This document shows, piece after piece, positions 48,601 through 61,430 of a stretch of DNA of 64,000 nt. Location of the stretch: the NCBI GenBank assembly GCA_033239005.1, contig BSQZ01000011.1, forward strand, positions 4,161,001 through 4,225,000, in the 5' to 3' direction. Position numbers and translations under genes: made by a program. The notes beneath the pieces were generated by a model. It saw only the letters and a list, made by a program, of their open reading frames with translations. It ran no database searches and was not told the origin of the DNA. The stretch is from Lamellibrachia satsuma. Its lineage: Eukaryota; Annelida; Polychaeta; Sabellida; Siboglinidae. The stretch's first letter is position 1. Every line of letters starts with the position of its first letter.

Positions 48601-51368
48601 CATTACCATAATCATTACGGCTAAAATAAATGTTTCATTATCATTATGTGACAACATAATTTTTCATTATCATTACCATTAGAAGCCATCATTATAATTT
48701 TCATTATTATTACTGCCAGTGGCCAGTTATATATGTAAGGAAAACAAACGAATATACCTGTAAGCTTAGAAGTTACTCTCTAGTTACCTCAGTTTACCAG
48801 CAAAGTAAGAACCTGGACGTAAGCTGATTTTGTGGGTCACATTTTGTGGTAGAAGTTGACGATAATGAAAATATCTTGACGTCTGTCTTTTGAAGCCCAT
48901 CTTCCACTGCATTTGTCCCTCAAAGTCATCAGGTGTCATGAAATTTGTACTACAAATGACGCTATTCGCTGTAGCATGGATCCAGTCTGACCTGTTTCAA
49001 ACAAAACGTTCTCATTTCTGCTGAAAATCGGGTATCGGGGAAAGCTATGCATCAAATGGCCAGTCAAATTGGAATTGCCACAGTTTTCCACAACACATCT
49101 TTTCACCAGTTCTGCACGTCAAAGAGAGAAACATTTGAGATAAAATAAAATCCAGCTGCCTAGAACATCAGATATGAGGGTTGATGTGTTCCACACGTGA
49201 CACCACAATGTAGTTTCGGATTTGCTATGACATTGAAGAACACATAATAAATATATTTATATAGTTTTTATGTATATTTATATTGTTTTTTTATGTATAT
49301 TTATATAGTTTTAAAAAAAAGATATGGCCCTTAAGCTGACAAAGTTGCCCAGTTTTCTTAGCACAGCAAGAACTGATACACTGAACAACTGACCATGGTT
49401 GAACATCGTTCTCGTTCTCAAGAGACTGCAATCATTATTATCACTTTGATGCATTAGCTTTAAGTTGACACCGTGTTGTGATGCCTGACAGGATGCGAGT
49501 CAAAAAACTGCCGCACCTGCTGGCGTTACATCTCAAGAGATTCAAGTACATGGAGCAACTCAACAGACATACAAAGCTTTCCTATCGCGTCGTCTTCCCT
49601 CTTGAACTGCGGCTCTTCAATAAGGTAACGCCTCAACAATTTAATTCTGTTAAGCGGCTGAGGAAAAATGGACTCAAAATGATGTGGAAGTGAATATATG
49701 TGTGAACAATTGAGATTTATTTAATCCATACCGAATTACTGAATTACATACTGAACTACTGCTTAGTAAATTAGCATTGAAGAACGACATGTTTTCTTAG
49801 GTAGATAAAAATCACATATTAGTTATGCAAATCTTGCGAGGCCTTTCCCATGTTGCAACATCTATATTTAGTAATATTTCAATTTATGTAATGTTTTAAC
49901 ATTTTACCTGCACAATGCATTGTGTTTCACATCAAAAACACTCTATTTTATTTTCCACAAAAACATTAATTCACACTACACTGTACAGTCTTATTCTGAT
50001 TCTATTAATTGACGGGTGTGATTTTGTTAAGCATCACATTTTAACACGGAGGGGATTGGAAATGATTTCGTCCCAGTCTTTTTGATTCATCTAAATGGCT
50101 GATAGTATTATCCATGATTCTATTAAGCAGAGTCTATAATTGCATTTAATTTAGCCATGTTTGTCTTGTTGTAGTCGGACGATGCGTGTAATCCTGACCG
50201 AATGTATGATTTGACCGCGGTCGTCGTCCACTGTGGCAACGGCCCCAACAGAGGGCACTACATAAGCATTGTGAAGAGTCACAGATTCTGGCTCCTATTT
50301 GACGATGATATTGTAGATGTAAGTCAACGTATGTTAAACTTTAAACAAAGATATTTTGGGTAGGGAATGAAATTCACTCTTGTGGCACAAATTCAAATAC
50401 ATACATGTCAAGTTATTGGCCCCACCCAGCCGAGTCACACATACCAGAACCACCAACTTCACAATACAACATGTCAGTTACAGATATTTTGTTAATATTT
50501 GAAGTTTTTATACAGTATTAGTGATGAAATAATTGGTGATGCATATCTATATCTATGTTCTCTACATCTTTGGTCCCTACATCTTTGTTTCCTACATCTT
50601 TGTTCCCTACATCTTTGTTCCCTACATCTTTGTTCCCTACATCTTTGTTTCCTACATCTTTGTTCCCTACATCTTTGTTCCCTACATCGTTGTTTCCTAC
50701 ATCTTTGTTCCCTACATCTTTGTTTCCTACATCTTTGTTCCCTACATCTTTGTTCTCTACATCGTTGTTTCCTACATCTTTGTTTCCTACATCTTTGTTC
50801 CCTACATCTTTGTTTCCTACATCTTTGTTCCCTACATCGTTGTTTCCTACATCTTTGTTCCCTACATCTTTGTTCCCTACATCTTTGTTCTCTACATCGT
50901 TGTTTCCTACATCTTTGTTCCCTACATCTTTGTTTCCGACATCGTTGTTTCCTACATCTTTGTTTCATACATCTTTGTTCTCTACATCGTTGTTTCATAC
51001 ATCAAATCGAATAAACATATTATTCATCTGAGAATAATCACAATTAAAGGCATACTGTCACTGGTGATCAGTTGCCACATTTTTACATGACATATAGAAT
51101 AGCAATGCGGACATATTTAGTAAATAATAATCTTTGAAATTTTTTACAAACATTTTTTTACAATGTTCATATTAACATTTTATTGAGTTTTGGAGAGACT
51201 AGGCAGTAATTAATCTCGGCTTTCAGGATCTTTCGAATAAAATGTGTCTGCGTTTTCTGGTTGCAGAAGATGGAGGCATCATCAATCGAGGAATTCTTTG
51301 GTCTGACATCAGACGTACAAAAGAACTCAGAATCTGGTTACATCTTGTTCTACCAGTCTCGTGAATGA
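42630..51368 (+). CDS. USP12: Ubiquitin carboxyl-terminal hydrolase 12/46
   Basis: Cysteine protease that removes ubiquitin; in animals it works with WDR48/UAF1 and WDR20. Exons: 42630-42710, 45266-45485, 46084-46164, 47461-47582, 48245-48405, 49492-49624, 50175-50318 and 51267-51368. They give 347 residues plus a short first exon; human USP12 is 370. All junctions are GT-AG and in phase. The Cys box [14 protein letters not shown] has its catalytic Cys at 45278-45280. Zinc-ribbon pairs are CLNC (exon from 47461) and CEVC (exon from 48245). The His box [11 protein letters not shown] has catalytic His at 50256-50258, and FDDDIVD has the acidic residue near 50304. The protein ends FYQSRE. Human USP12 and USP46 are paralogues of one invertebrate gene, so the symbol stands for the pre-duplication orthologue. 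Introns carry minisatellites, a LINE fragment and a hairpin. Confidence 0.96.
43060..43092. repeat. (CA)n microsatellite in USP intron
   Basis: CA units with one TCA interruption. Confidence 0.9.
43224..43893. repeat. Minisatellite, 37-bp unit, about 18 copies
   Basis: Unit GACCCGTGTGACACTGACGC plus CTGRTGCTGGTGATGTT, where R alternates G/A between units. It lies in the USP intron 42711-45265. All three minus-strand frames are open because the minus-strand unit has no stop word and 37 is not divisible by 3. Ser/His/Gln/Thr-rich frames of up to 272 codons are therefore not evidence of a gene. Confidence 0.95.
44205..44632. repeat. Minisatellite, 31-bp unit, about 14 copies
   Basis: Unit CAGTGGGCCCAGACATACTT plus TCCTGCTGATG, in the same intron as the 37-bp array, 300 bp downstream. 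Again open in all three minus frames for the same arithmetic reason. Confidence 0.95.
45610..45705. repeat. Foldback hairpin, arms about 32-35 bp, loop about 29 bp
   Basis: Left arm 45610-45644 (GCCTTCTTCAGGAACTGAAT..., ending GGGATGACTTAG) is nearly perfectly complementary to right arm 45674-45705 (CTAAGTCATCCC..., ending AGAAGGC). The left arm has one 3-bp insertion. It lies in the USP intron 45486-46083. Confidence 0.9.
46560..47065 (+). pseudogene. 3' end of the RTE-like LINE in a USP intron
   Basis: An open frame of about 100 codons encodes the LINE C-terminus: [69 protein letters not shown]. It then runs out of frame into the 3' UTR, ending GGGATAAAGAAGAGAGCAGC at about 47041-47060. 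It matches 20570-20950. It is a 5'-truncated insertion in sense orientation to USP12/46. Confidence 0.8.
50553..51005. repeat. Minisatellite, 15-bp unit, about 30 copies
   Basis: Unit CTACATCTTTGTTCC with variants (GTTTC, CATCG). It fills half of the last USP intron. The unit length is divisible by 3, so pentapeptide-repeat frames on both strands (for example CREQR, minus) are artefacts. Confidence 0.95.
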
Positions 51369-54300
51369 AAGGATCTATGTGGAAAAGTGAGAGAGGTTAA
51401 ACAGAAACTGGTTTCATTTTATTCTGCCAGTCACGAGAAGAATGAATGTATCAAGTCTGCAACATGAGAGAAGTTCAACAGAAGTTGACAACTTTTTGAT
51501 GTAGCAGTGGCTAGATTGAATGTGTCAATGTTTGTTTTACCGATCTGTAAACAAGGGTGTCTATGTGGTAATGTGAGAGAAATCGGTGTGTTATCCTTGT
51601 GGCTATAGGTACGTACAATGGTGAATCATAGATGACTTCAGGGAGTTAGGAAGGTGATATTAAACATGGAGATATGCTGCTGTTCACCATACTCGGCCAT
51701 GCATAACGGATGCCACATAATCAACCATGCGTGACGGGATGGTTCAGAAGGCATATGGACACCATTAAAAAGTTGGGAGTTTGTTACTTAATATCTTACA
51801 AGCATGAGATTGTGTTAAATTGTCTGTTATGATGTGGGAGCAAATTAAGTACTTTATAAAATAAGATTGACAAGACGTTGTTAGTGACATATGCCAGGTG
51901 TCTGGCAGACAACTTTGATTGTAACATGTTCTTCTTTGTAAATGCTTAATATCACAACGTAGATGGTAAAAACAATGTCAGCACAAGCACTGGATGTGTT
52001 TTGTGACGACTTGAAATACTTTCATGCGAGTCAGATGACCAAATGTACATACATTAAGACGATGATGTCTCAATCACCTGGAAACAGGAGACAAAAAGTT
52101 TGGATATCACACAAACAGTTATCGTGTAAATGTGTCCATTATGTGATATGTACCTATTGTATTTAATGGCCTACTTGTCAAATTGCATACAGCAGTGTCA
52201 AACATGAAGTACTCTGGTCTGTGTTTGAAAACGAAACACTGGTTAAATGGCTAATTGATTTACATAATAATAATAATAAAAAAACAAAATCTCGGGAAAC
52301 CCTCGCTCAGAGGCGCATCACAATGAAACGGTTAAGCAATCTAAATGTCAAAGTTGAAAGAAAGAAAGGCAATCTCGAAATTGATATTCAATGTTAAGGT
52401 TGAAAAAAAAACATGGGTCATCATATGGTGCTTTTCCAACAATATGAAAGCATGTTTAAAAAGATATTTCTTCAGATGTTGGCAACATTTTATTGGGTTT
52501 CCCATGTAGATAACACTAAAAGGGAGTAAATTCCAAAGAGTTTGTACAACCAAGAAAACCCTAGTTCCAATACTTGTTCCAACTCTTGAGAACAAAAAGT
52601 AATTCTAAGCACTTGTACCTTAATTCCAACAGAAAATGTTTAACTACAGTAAAAAATTAAGGGAAATATACATATATATATAATATAAAGTCACACGAGG
52701 CTGATAAAGCCCATTGTGTATATTTGTTTCTCGTATAATTAGAAGGTACACAAACTAAGTGATTATTGCAGTCAGTTCTTCGACATTTTGGAATTAGCTC
52801 AAACCAGCCCCAGGAATTGGTCGAAGCTAGTTGACAAGCCTGGTCAACCGTTTTAAATAGTTTAGTTTGTTGACAGACAAATATTCATGCCCAATCAGGA
52901 GCTTGTAGCACTGCAGTGGTAGAAGTTTCATGTGACGCGAAGGTTTGTAAATTATCGAGCAACCATAAGGCTTGTCGGTTCCAGCAACTGAAAGTGGTTC
53001 TTTGATTACTGCTATTTGACAGGCCAACTACTGTCGTTGGATTGAGAATCAAAACATATTTTAGATACAGGCATGTAGATCCAATTGATGTACAGAAATA
53101 ACGTCAATTATGCCTTGCGGAAAGTTGTATATATCTTCTGGTGCATGTCATTTCGTGGGTTGGCTACATGAAGCTTGATGCCAAAAACATTATTATATAA
53201 TATATATGGATATATTATATATATATATCCATAAAGCTCATACCCCATATGCACCTTTGCACTGTTCTAAATTTGTGTTTTTTATGGTGCCATCTTGTAG
53301 TAATTGGAGACACCAGTGTTATTCTCCAGGTTGATATCAATGTTATAAAAGTGTAATTATTGAAGTAACTTGATTATGCTCAATGCATACACGACCATCA
53401 TTAATGTTTTGTTTGTTAGTAGTTGTTCAACACTAATGGTGAATGAAAAGTGTAAAAGTTTGTTGCCATGGATTGACGTTGGGTTTGTATAACCAAATGT
53501 GACAGATATAAATAGTTTATGAAAACTGGTACTGTGATTAATGTTGGAAAGCATGTTCAAATGGTACATGCTAATATTTGTTACTTGGTTATTTATGAAC
53601 AAGGTCTCAACTGCAAATTAATAAGTTAAGTTACTTTGTGACAAAGCATGGTATCAATTGCAGTGACTTCTTTAACAAGGCATATATAAATATTTAATGA
53701 TGAAGATAAAATGTTTGTTTGTGGTCATAATGATTTCTTCTGAGTATGCCAGAAGTTATATGAGGGTTGCGGTTGGGGTGCACAGTTTCTTCCAAGATTT
53801 CTCCATGAAGAAACTACCCTCAAGGAAAATGTGCTCTGCAACACATTTATTTATTTTAAATGCCGACACATCCTCTGCTCTTGTTTGTGTCGGTTTAACT
53901 GATTTCATGCAATGTCAAAGCATATTTGGTTGGTGTGGGCATGTTTCTATAACTTATCTGCCTGGCATCAAAATACAGTGGATGCATGCATTTTTGTAGA
54001 CAAACAGAACTCGTCTTAAAGTGTATACACACATTGTAAAACATAATAATGTAACACTGGTATGTTGACAAAATGTGTTCACAAATGATATTTTTTGATG
54101 TGACATTTATTGTGTTACATAATGCCTGGATGCTACTCTTGAAACTTGCCAGATTGTTCCCCAAATGTGCACGAAGCCTGCCCAACAGACAGATTTTTTT
54201 CATCATTCTTGTCTTTAAGAACATGTTAAATAATAAAGTACTGTAAATATTGCCAGTTTCAATAAAATATACTGTGGTGCTGTATTCCCTTTCTGTGCCT

Positions 54301-54939
54301 GCATGCATCGTTAAACCCAATAAACCAGACTCTCTTGCTACCAGCAGACTGACATGATGAGTATAGCTGATGATGAAGAACTGGACATCAGACTTAATTT
54401 GTTTTAAATAGGGTTGCCTTTATTTTTTAATGCTTCCATCAATTTCTCGATTCATTCAACTTTCCATTTTGTTTCATCATCTCTCTTTTCATCAGCCCAT
54501 TAATTTCCTTCACTCCCTAAATTTTCCATTTGAAAGTAATAGAAAGTCACCAGATGTGATAATATACAGTTTCACATCATCTCTAAACCATTCCACAATC
54601 AATTAGTCACAACAATCATGTTGCCATTATGAATCTAAAAAAAATTATTTTGCATTTCAAAATGGCTGCCAACTTTTAAATTACTGGTGAAATGATTGAC
54701 AGAATAATTAATACAACCTTCATTCTGCTCTCATCACAGAACAGAAATTACTGCACAAAATTAAGAATGGCAGTGACAATGACAACATTTTGATGCATAC
54801 GTTCTTATTTGATCAATATGTCATAATTTCATGTATCTGACCATTCTGTCTGAATTTGTACGCTTGCATGTGCTCATACAAAGTTGGAAGAGGGTCACGA
54901 TAGTATACCCAGCAGATTGGTTCCTTCCCAACGATATGC
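51369..54939. other. 3' flanks of USP12/46 and SPCS3, convergent
   Basis: Two genes converge here. A candidate USP polyadenylation signal is AATAAA at about 52275, and minus-strand AATAAA candidates for SPCS3 are near 54418 and 54106; none is decisive. The short open frames have no family signature. A palindromic AT hairpin lies around 53195-53232. Confidence 0.35.
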
Positions 54940-57900
54940 TCAAGACCGGGAGCTGGAATATTCTGTAGGAAATTCGAAGGTGTAGCCGCCGTCCCCATTC
55001 ACCTTAGGCAGCGTCCCAGCATTTGGAATGACATTCCACGCCAACGAGAGGGTGACGTTCTTGTTCGATCTGAGAAAAACATAACATTACTGGGATACCA
55101 GCTGAGTAACTCGGCATTACACGGGACAAAAAGGCGACCACTGCAAGAGGTTATGACCTCACTTCCCAGTCAAAGGGTAGGGCAATGCCATGGCAATCAC
55201 ACCTTCATACCCCTAAAATCATGTATAACTGCCCATTTTAAAAAGAGTTCATATGTGGACGTTTGAACATGCAGATCATTGCTAATAATTTTATGTAATA
55301 TTGTTCTACATCAAACGTCCACATATGTAATATCCCCACCCCCACAGGCCTGCAGGAACACCAACAAAATGTCATCCCCAAACATGCAAAACTGACAAAG
55401 ATATGAGAGACCGACAGACAGACAAGCAGATTCACAAAATTCTACTTTCTTATAAAGATATAAACCAGATCATAATTACAAATTCAGGCATGTTTAGTTA
55501 CTAAATTGTTCGTATCACACTCAGCGGTGCATACCTATAAGACTGGGAACATAAATTCATAAGACCCACAAATAAATCCATATTATTATCTACATCCGTC
55601 AGTTTACAGTGCATACCCAGGAGCTTGCCGTGTAAAGTGGGATATATTGACTGGATCCTGCTGAATGAACACAGCTAAAATATTTGCGATAATCACGCTT
55701 TGGAAGTGTTCTGAACCAATGATATGTAGTTTGCATGCCATTTGACAAATGTGGTAGCATTCGTTACTACAAAAAGCACTGTTCAAAATGCACAAAACTG
55801 TAAGACCATCAGGTTTAATCAAATATGTTAAACATACAGATAAATCATAGGGGCTGGCACACGAACAATTTAATTATTGGCTGCTGTTTGGGTAGAGCAA
55901 TTGGTGCCCACAGATGCATTTTCACTGCAATTCTCAAATGATGCACTCCTCAATTGTGATAGTATTAGACGTTTTTTTCTGTAATAGTAATGGAGGAACT
56001 TTTTTCAAAAGTAATGGTAATAGATCTTAAAGTAATAAATAATAGTCTATTACTTTTCTATTACATATATTGCTGCAAACTTACAAAATGTCAGCTTTGT
56101 TTGCATGTTATTCCAACTGCTAGTAATTGTAAACAATGTACAGACTATGGTTGAGCCGTTATTCAAACATGAAAAGACCAGTAGGCTGATCATTTTATGG
56201 TTTCAGAAATAGCTGAATGAAACAATGCAGGAGTAGCAAGCCAATTACTAATTGTTGGGATGCCCCATTCGGGTGGTTATGGCTTCACACATTCCTAGCA
56301 CACACAATGGGCAAAGTTTCAGATGTGTGCAGGCAGACAACAAATGTTATCTTAGAGCAGGAGCTTCAACCTGTATTGAATTCAAAGTCAGCTCATCACA
56401 CCCCACCATAGTTGGATTTGAGCAGAATCCTGAGTTTTTTCCAATTTCCACATGGTAACATTGCCACGTAGACCCTATGTTCAACTTTGGACAAATGTTC
56501 TCACCCAAAATCTTCAAATGATGTACAAATGTATGTTTAGCTGCTACAAAGACTTTGAGTTCACATACAATTTTAGGGTTGGATTGAGGAAATAAAACCA
56601 GATCACACCGGCACAAAAAAAATGAGCTTCAATTAATTTTCTTTCTGTTCCAATTCAACTTACTCAAAATCTTTCAATTCAAATTCAAATTCTGCTATCT
56701 GCTCGGTGAAAGTCTTTCAATTCAAATTCCAAAATTTAAATGAATAATTCCAATCTATTTTAATTCACCCCAGCCCTGGTTATTAGAACACAGCAGTGGT
56801 TCTAGACACAGTACTGGGAACATCAGTAATAAGTGGTGCCACCTAGCAGGGGCAACCAACCAAGGCATGTTACCAATGCCAGATATGGAGAATGTTGGTC
56901 GTTGAACTGATATTTGATTGGCTAGAAAGAATAACCCACCTCAATCCATTGCCATCATCAAAGAAGTAATACTTGGTGTTCATACTGTTGAGGTCAATGA
57001 CAGCCTTCTCTCCGCGCTGAATGATCTTGTCCCACAACACCACCTGGTTAACCTTCTGCAAAGTGACATTGTTGGGTTATGGCCTGTAACGTAACTCCAA
57101 GCAGCTCTGTTTAGGGCTAACACAGGAATGGTTTATTTTCAGTTGCCCTGCTCTAGAGCTAGTGAGTCCACAACAGGTTTTTTCCTTTTCCCTGTGTGGG
57201 ATCTTTTACTTCCCCTGGCATAGACACCAGGTAGAAGGGACCAGCGGCTTTTAGTCTCTTCCAAAAGACACAGGCAAAGCGGAGTGAATGAAATTGCCTT
57301 CCCTTGTCAAACCCTGATCTGATTAGATCCGGTGACTTGTGAAGGTGTGAACAACCATATGATAGTATATATAGCCGGACCACTGTTGTAACATGAAAAG
57401 GTTATTGCAAGGTTACTGCCAAGTGCAATGATCTTAACACCAGAACACCTAGTTATTTTACAACTTGTTTCATAAGCCCAGTTTGCACAGTGACGAAATG
57501 TTTGCCACAAAAACATCGGCATATGGAAAAACAAATACTTACATTATTGTCGGTTTCATATTCAGCTGTGAGATAGAGGAACAACTGTTTGACATTCCAG
57601 TTGAATAAAGGGTTCATATCTGATCACAGTCAAGGCAAAAACAATAAAAAAAAATTTATTTTCCTTACCCTTGCGACTGGTTGATTAAAATTAATTAAAC
57701 AGTATTAATGACAATAAATTAGTTTTGTTTATAAGCAATAGCATGCACCAAGAATAACTTAAATGGATAATTAAAAAAAATACAGTAACTAGAAAAATAT
57801 TTGTATTATAAACTAAATGTTTGTATTATAAACTAACGTGCGTGCGCGTGTGTGTAATTATTTGATTACGGTAGATAAATGCTCATGAAAGGTAAATACT

Positions 57901-59772
57901 AAATGAACAAGTAGTCAGTTTCATATATAATTCATTTACTTGATGTGCAACAAATATTAACATTGGACAAATTTGAAATGTATTTATCAGTAATGTTTTG
58001 GTTGGTGTATTCCAAGGATACCAGCTTTAAGGTCAAATGTGATGAATCCAAGGTCATTCTTCTCTCTTGATACACTGAAGTCTGACACTTTCTTGCTGAA
58101 AATTTTAGATTTCATAAACATCAACAATTCATTAATTGTCAAGAGATATACAACTACAATTATACAATACTTGGAGACAATGGATTGCTCACTTCATAGC
58201 ACTGCCATATGAACTGACATGCGGGAAATGACAAAGCCGAATTATAATAAAGAATTCCTTTAGACCTGTAAATAAATATACTCTGAAAATTACAGAATAT
58301 TGTTTAGACATGGTCATGTTGAATTCATAACAATCCAGCAACTAATCAAGAAATGGCTAAAATAAACTGTACATTGAAAAACTGCTTAGCACTGACGCAG
58401 AACGCAGTCAAGCCACACAAACTTGTCTTCCAGAAGAAGTATCTTTTCAAGTCAGAAGCCCCGAGTTAAAGTCCACTTAGAGCTTGTGCTAGTTGTTACC
58501 AACTCAGTATGTAGACTCAAGTAACACCATCTGGGCTACAACTGCTTAATACTATTCCAGTTTGCAGTCTGGTTAGAGACCATTAGAATACACAGAGCCC
58601 TGGTCAGGTGCTGATCCACCCTCTCAGCAAACAATAATTATCTCTGCTACAGCCACAGACACATCCCATGCGTTCCTTTCCAAGACAGATTATGAAACTA
58701 CAGGGGGTGAGGCCTTGTGGACATTGTCTAATGTCTTTATATAAGCAGAATCATGTGTCCTCTATTAAGACAAGTACCAAAATCAATTTGAATAGAACAC
58801 ATTTGAAAGAGTTTGTAAATATAAACATGTATATAAATGTCTATATACAAGATAAAAATTTTTTGAAATCCAATTTTTTCAACCCTGTTTTTAACGCATC
58901 TGTACATTTTTAAAGATTCCAAAAAGGTAATAATTTAGCATAATATATGTTTATGTTTAATAATAAACAATTTAATTCTTAACGCATATGTATTTTTTTA
59001 AGACTGGAAAATGCTAATAACTTAAGATATCACATTTCCCAGTTACAACACATAAGTTACAAAAAGTCAACTAAAAAATTACAAATGTAATAAGGCCCAT
59101 GGACTACACTTTTCAGTTAGAATACATTAGTCGTTTCGGCCCACAGAGCCTGCTGGCACCGGTTGCATACACAGTTGATATGGCCCATGCGAGCAAACAC
59201 ATTTCATGTTTCAATGATTGCAGTTGGTCAAACCCATTATGGACAGAAACATCCAACACCCATAAAATGTTGCGATTATACATATACACACTACCATATA
59301 GACAAACCTCAATACTCCCTTCTAGGCGTCACCTATTTCACATTAGCAAAATAGTATGCAAATGCAATGCCAATGACGAGAGTGTCCTGAAACCGGTTTG
59401 TTTAACACAAAAATACCATATGTTGAGCAGCATATTCAAAACGTGTTTTCATTTGAGATAACAGATTTGTTGCGTTATGTGTGTAGACTATACTGATGAC
59501 ATATGCAAATGTTTCATTTTGGACAACGTGACGATAATTATGTAACACCTACTAACTAGCGCCACGTCTCCGACAAGCAGAGAACCACACGAGTCCATTA
59601 TCCATATTTACCAGGCAGAGCATACTTACACCATGGCTTTCGCCGTTTTTATAAAAACTGGTGCTTTGTGATCGTCAAAGGCAGAGGAGAGAAAACAGCC
59701 AAAGGTCAAAGCAGCTATCACACTAAGTGTGAATGCAAAAATCGTATTCGCTCGGGATAAAAATGTATTCAT
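54940..59772 (-). CDS. SPCS3: Signal peptidase complex subunit 3 (SPC22/23), five exons
   Basis: ER-membrane subunit of the signal peptidase complex, which cuts signal peptides from secretory proteins; single N-terminal membrane anchor, lumenal C-terminal domain. Exons on the minus strand: 59772-59630, 58095-58022, 57619-57543, 57055-56940 and 55069-54940. They give 179 residues (human 180), all introns GT-AG and in phase. The start [20 protein letters not shown] matches the human protein, and the anchor is about residues 12-30. Further conserved pieces are [50 protein letters not shown] and [15 protein letters not shown]. The C-terminal ten residues are diverged. It is oriented towards USP12/46. 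Neighbouring genes do not suggest any functional link. Confidence 0.97.
55248..55328. repeat. Inverted repeat in SPCS3 intron 4
   Basis: CATATGTGGACGTTTGA near 55250 is the exact reverse complement of TCAAACGTCCACATATG near 55312, with a loop of about 46 bp. Confidence 0.85.
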
Positions 59773-60679
59773 ATTTGAAAATTACGTCCCAGGCCCAGGT
59801 ACTTTGTCGCTACCGGAAGTCAACGTGAGCAGTAGAAATGTCGAAATAGTATGTCATTGTGAGTACCCAGTATACCACATATTGTTGGGAAGTGCATTTC
59901 TCGCTAGGTGGCCATGATCAGAGCCCTTCATAGATATCTACGAAGCCCTATATATGAAGAGCTCTTACCATGATATTTGGTATTTTGAAACAAGTAAACC
60001 ATGGTATGCCATGCAGTTACTACAAAAACACAGATGAACAATGTGAAAAAGCATGGTCCACCACAGTTTAGCATGTAATATCATGGTATAGTGGAAGGCA
60101 GTGTTAGTTGAGCCACCTAAGTTTCCCGGGAAACTACAGCAGCGATAGTTACATGGACACGGACCACAACCAGAATGCATCCGCCATTACATAGATAAAG
60201 GGTCCCTATGAAAAAATTAATTGTACACTTTGGGTGTATTAGCGAGAGCATAAATTGTGTGAATGAGTGAGTGTAAGTGATGTTTTTGTGCACAGTAACA
60301 TCTGAGCTTTGAAATAATGCCATTTGTCAGTTGGTATACCTGTTGCTTATGGACACAGTGGCCATCAGGCAAGATGTACTCATATTTTGGAAACCGGTTA
60401 ATTTCATTGCAGAAATGCAGGGGTGTCATGCGTTGAAGCAATTTGTACGAAAAGGAGCTATGTCGTTTTCACGAATTTCACACACCAGGTGTCTTAGTGG
60501 GTCTGTCATTGCATTTGCTGTGACTAAAAATATTGTAGAAAAAATTTTCAATGTAGGCGCAAGAACGTTATAATGGTCGTCTCTGGGAAATGTGACTGTG
60601 GTCCGTGCCTACACGGTACTGTACAACACAACGTGGATTGTCTCGCGGGTCAGTGGGAATCCGTAACGTACGTAACGTG
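59773..60679. other. 5' flank of SPCS3
   Basis: No gene recognised. It should contain the SPCS3 promoter; no TATA box or CpG-dense stretch stands out. Confidence 0.3.
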
Positions 60680-61430
60680 TGCAGGGTTCCCAATGTAACT
60701 AGTTGGGTTCTATAATAAAGCTCCATGGCTTGGGTGGATCCCATCCTGCCTGGTAGTCTGGTCAAGTGTGTAGGGTTCCCAGTATAATTACTTGGCTTCT
60801 ATGCTAAGGCTCCATGGCTTGGACATGTGTGGATCCCATCCTGCCTGGTAGTCTGGTTAAGTGTGTGGGTTTCCAGTATAATTACATGGCTTCTATACCA
60901 GTGCTCCATGGCTTAGGCATGTGTGGATCCCATCCTGCCTGGTAGTCTGGTCAAGTGTGTGGGTTTCCACTATAATTACATGGCTTCTATACCAGTGCTC
61001 CATGGCTTAGGCATGTGTGGATCCCATCCTGCCTGGTAGTCTGGTCAAGTGTGTGGGTTTCCACTATAATTACATGGCTTCTATACCAGTGCTCCATGGC
61101 TTAGGCATGTGTGGATCCCATCCTGCCTGGTAGTCTGGTCAAGTGTGTGGGTTTCCAGTATAATTACATGGCTTCTATACCAGTGCTCCATGGCTTAGGC
61201 ATGTGTGGATCCCATCCTGCCTGGTAGTCTGGTCAAGTGTGTGGGTTTCCAGTATAATTACTTGGCTTCTACACCAATGCTCCATGGCTTAGGCATGTGT
61301 GGATCCCATCCTGCCTGGTAGTCTGGTCAAGCGTGCAGGGTTTCCAGTAAGATTACTTGGCTTCTATACTAAGGCTCCATGGCTTCGGCATGTGTGGATC
61401 CCATCCTGACTGACTTTAAGCTGTTCCTGT
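60680..61430. repeat. Minisatellite, 94-bp unit, about 8 copies
   Basis: Each unit contains TGTGGATCCCATCCTGCCTG and CTCCATGGCTT. GGATCC recurs at 60736, 60831, 60925, 61019, 61113, 61207, 61301 and 61396, so spacing is 94-95 bp. The middle units are nearly identical; edge units are more diverged. Confidence 0.95.

Noticed and set aside
50492..51090. Pentapeptide-repeat open frames on both strands (CREQR-type and SLFPT-type)
   Set aside because: Products of a 15-bp minisatellite between two well-defined USP exons.
60331..60573. 80-codon plus-strand open frame upstream of SPCS3
   Set aside because: No recognisable domain and no supporting exon structure.
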